DNA of 64,000 nt from Methanobacteriaceae archaeon (GTDB lineage Archaea; Methanobacteriota; Methanobacteria; Methanobacteriales; Methanobacteriaceae). How positions within the stretch are numbered: the first letter of the stretch is position 1; each line of letters begins with the position of its first letter. Both the position numbers and the translations under genes were made by a program. The stretch spans positions 434,001 to 498,000 of the forward strand of contig JAUSNX010000001.1 in assembly GCA_030656015.1 (NCBI GenBank). The letters run 5' to 3'. Positions 62,927 through 64,000 of the stretch are shown here, in pieces. The notes below the pieces were generated by a model, which did no database searches, was not told the DNA's origin, and saw nothing but the letters and a program-made list of their open reading frames with translations.

Positions 62927-64000
62927 TTAATTTATTTTCCATACCACACTAGAATTATGTCTATAGATGGGTTTAAAATGAGTAGTAGGCTGTTTAAGAA
63001 GTAATTTAGTGAACATCGAATTTTGATATTTTTTATCAATAATCAGCGCCATTTTTTCATCAATTAAAAAAATCATGTAAAAATCACTTTTATTATTTAA
63101 ATTAAAAGTGCTAATATTATTTTTATCTACAATGCTAAACGCGTATGGCAAACTCCCATTAACATATGCTTTTTTATTTTCAAGATCTAATACAGCACCA
63201 TTGTCGTATTTTTTAACTGAAGTAGTATTATTACTATAACCTCTAGAATAAGTATAATTATCTTTTTTGCCAGTATTGAAATTCCAATTCCCAAATACAA
63301 ATGTCCACCATCCCCCATAGATCATATCATCATCAGTGAAAATAACAAAAGGGCGAGGATTTGAAGGATGAGTATCATTTAATATTTTTTCTGCTAAATA
63401 ATGGTTAATTTTATAATCATAAATTAAAATATATCGAGCTTGCTCCTTTGAAACTCCTAGTATGTTATTCATAATTTTTACAGTTAAAGAAGTATTTTTA
63501 GTGTGATTTTGAAGGGACAAATACGAATCATAACCACTGGATGAAAGCATACGCATTATACCCGCTGATAATGTTTCATTATTTGTAGTAAATGCCCTGA
63601 ATACCCAGTATGCACGGGGCGTATTTTGAGATCCTCCGTCAAATATAACTGGCCGGTTGGCATATTGGCTTAAAAAATGGCCGTATCCCCAGTTTGTAAT
63701 TATAACAGTATCATTAGAAGTGTTAGAATTAATCCACAAAGCAGCACTAGCCATATCATCATCAGCAACTGAAACTCTACTCAATAAATTTTTTTCAGCA
63801 GTCACTATGGGTGGAATACATATTATTAAAATTAGTGAAATTGATAAAAAAGTTCTTAAATAATTATTAGAGATACTAATCGGAGAATTTTTCATATATT
63901 GAACTGCGATTCCAATCAATAAACCTGAAAAAATTGCCAAAGGAGGTATAAGTAACATTCCAAATCGTATACTAGATGAATAAGCAATTAAAGCTATTGA
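62927..64000 (-). CDS. AglB/STT3-like oligosaccharyltransferase, C-terminal part (partial)
   Basis: The frame is open to the end of the window, so only the last 357 residues are seen. Two transmembrane helices (at the left of the visible part, with a proline-rich LLIPPLAIFS turn) are followed by a large soluble domain, as in the STT3 family. The signature usually written WWDYG is here TNWGYGHFLSQYANR, so its Asp is replaced by Gly. The soluble part has several sequons. It would transfer a glycan from a lipid carrier to asparagine on surface proteins; an N-terminal catalytic half must lie beyond 64000. Confidence 0.8.
   Translation of the reverse strand, partial: SIALIAYSSSIRFGMLLIPPLAIFSGLLIGIAVQYMKNSPISISNNYLRTFLSISLILIICIPPIVTAEKNLLSRVSVADDDMASAALWINSNTSNDTVIITNWGYGHFLSQYANRPVIFDGGSQNTPRAYWVFRAFTTNNETLSAGIMRMLSSSGYDSYLSLQNHTKNTSLTVKIMNNILGVSKEQARYILIYDYKINHYLAEKILNDTHPSNPRPFVIFTDDDMIYGGWWTFVFGNWNFNTGKKDNYTYSRGYSNNTTSVKKYDNGAVLDLENKKAYVNGSLPYAFSIVDKNNISTFNLNNKSDFYMIFLIDEKMALIIDKKYQNSMFTKLLLKQPTTHFKPIYRHNSSVVWKIN

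Overview
The window is AT-rich archaeal DNA from a methanogen of the order Methanobacteriales, most likely a mesophilic Methanobacterium-like species. The evidence is an archaeal S10-spc-alpha ribosomal protein array with L32e, L19e, L18e, L34e and L14e, archaeal RNA polymerase subunits D, K and N, aIF1, the RNase P protein Rnp1, an AqpM-type aquaporin beside DUF2193 and DUF2180 genes, a two-subunit-type pyruvate carboxylase biotin carboxylase, mevalonate-pathway enzymes with isopentenyl phosphate kinase, and pilins with class III signal peptides. There is no sign of plasmid, phage, IS element or CRISPR. Names are family assignments made by reading the proteins; no database search was run.

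Layout. 1-5742: the tail of an unknown gene, a small TRAM protein, the DUF2193-DUF2180-aquaporin operon, and a membrane histidine kinase. 5881-16831 (minus strand): dapL, gltX, then isoprenoid and central genes (idsA, RNase J, type 2 IPP isomerase, isopentenyl phosphate kinase, mevalonate kinase), a MEMO1 protein and ribosomal S2. 17204-22877 (minus): enolase, rpoK, an intron-containing tRNA-Pro(GGG), rpoN, S9, L13, L18e, rpoD, S11, S4, S13; then tRNA-Ser(GGA). 23454-28900 (minus): cbf5, L14e, cytidylate kinase, L34e, an EMC3/DUF106 membrane protein, archaeal adenylate kinase, secY, L15. 29041-41921 (minus): the long ribosomal array back to L3, headed by a SPOUT methyltransferase with a clear TATA box near 42055. 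42157-52000: a METTL5-like methylase, pycA and birA (plus strand), rtcA, an MJ0158-type PLP protein, a NYN-domain protein, a small unknown, a DUF6282-type amidohydrolase overlapping a fumarase beta domain. 52366-60787: DUF2070, an EMC6-like protein, RqcH, a Zn-ribbon/DUF2073/Era-like GTPase cluster, a beta-lactamase-fold hydrolase and a membrane-anchored linker protein. 61153-64000: a possible regulator, a tandemly duplicated pair of tiny pilin genes whose last member has decayed, and the C-terminal part of an AglB/STT3-like oligosaccharyltransferase running off the window.

The strongest unusual feature is tRNA-Pro(GGG) at 18897-19126. The sequence supports two introns (139 and 16 nt) around a five-nucleotide exon that is just C33, the anticodon and G37. 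The second splice motif uses a nucleotide from before the first intron, so splicing should be ordered. Other points are a duplicated and decaying pilin cassette beside an oligosaccharyltransferase gene, palindromes in the leader of the ribosomal array, a structured gap inside that array, an acidic tail on S3, and ATT microsatellites, one of them encoding polyasparagine.
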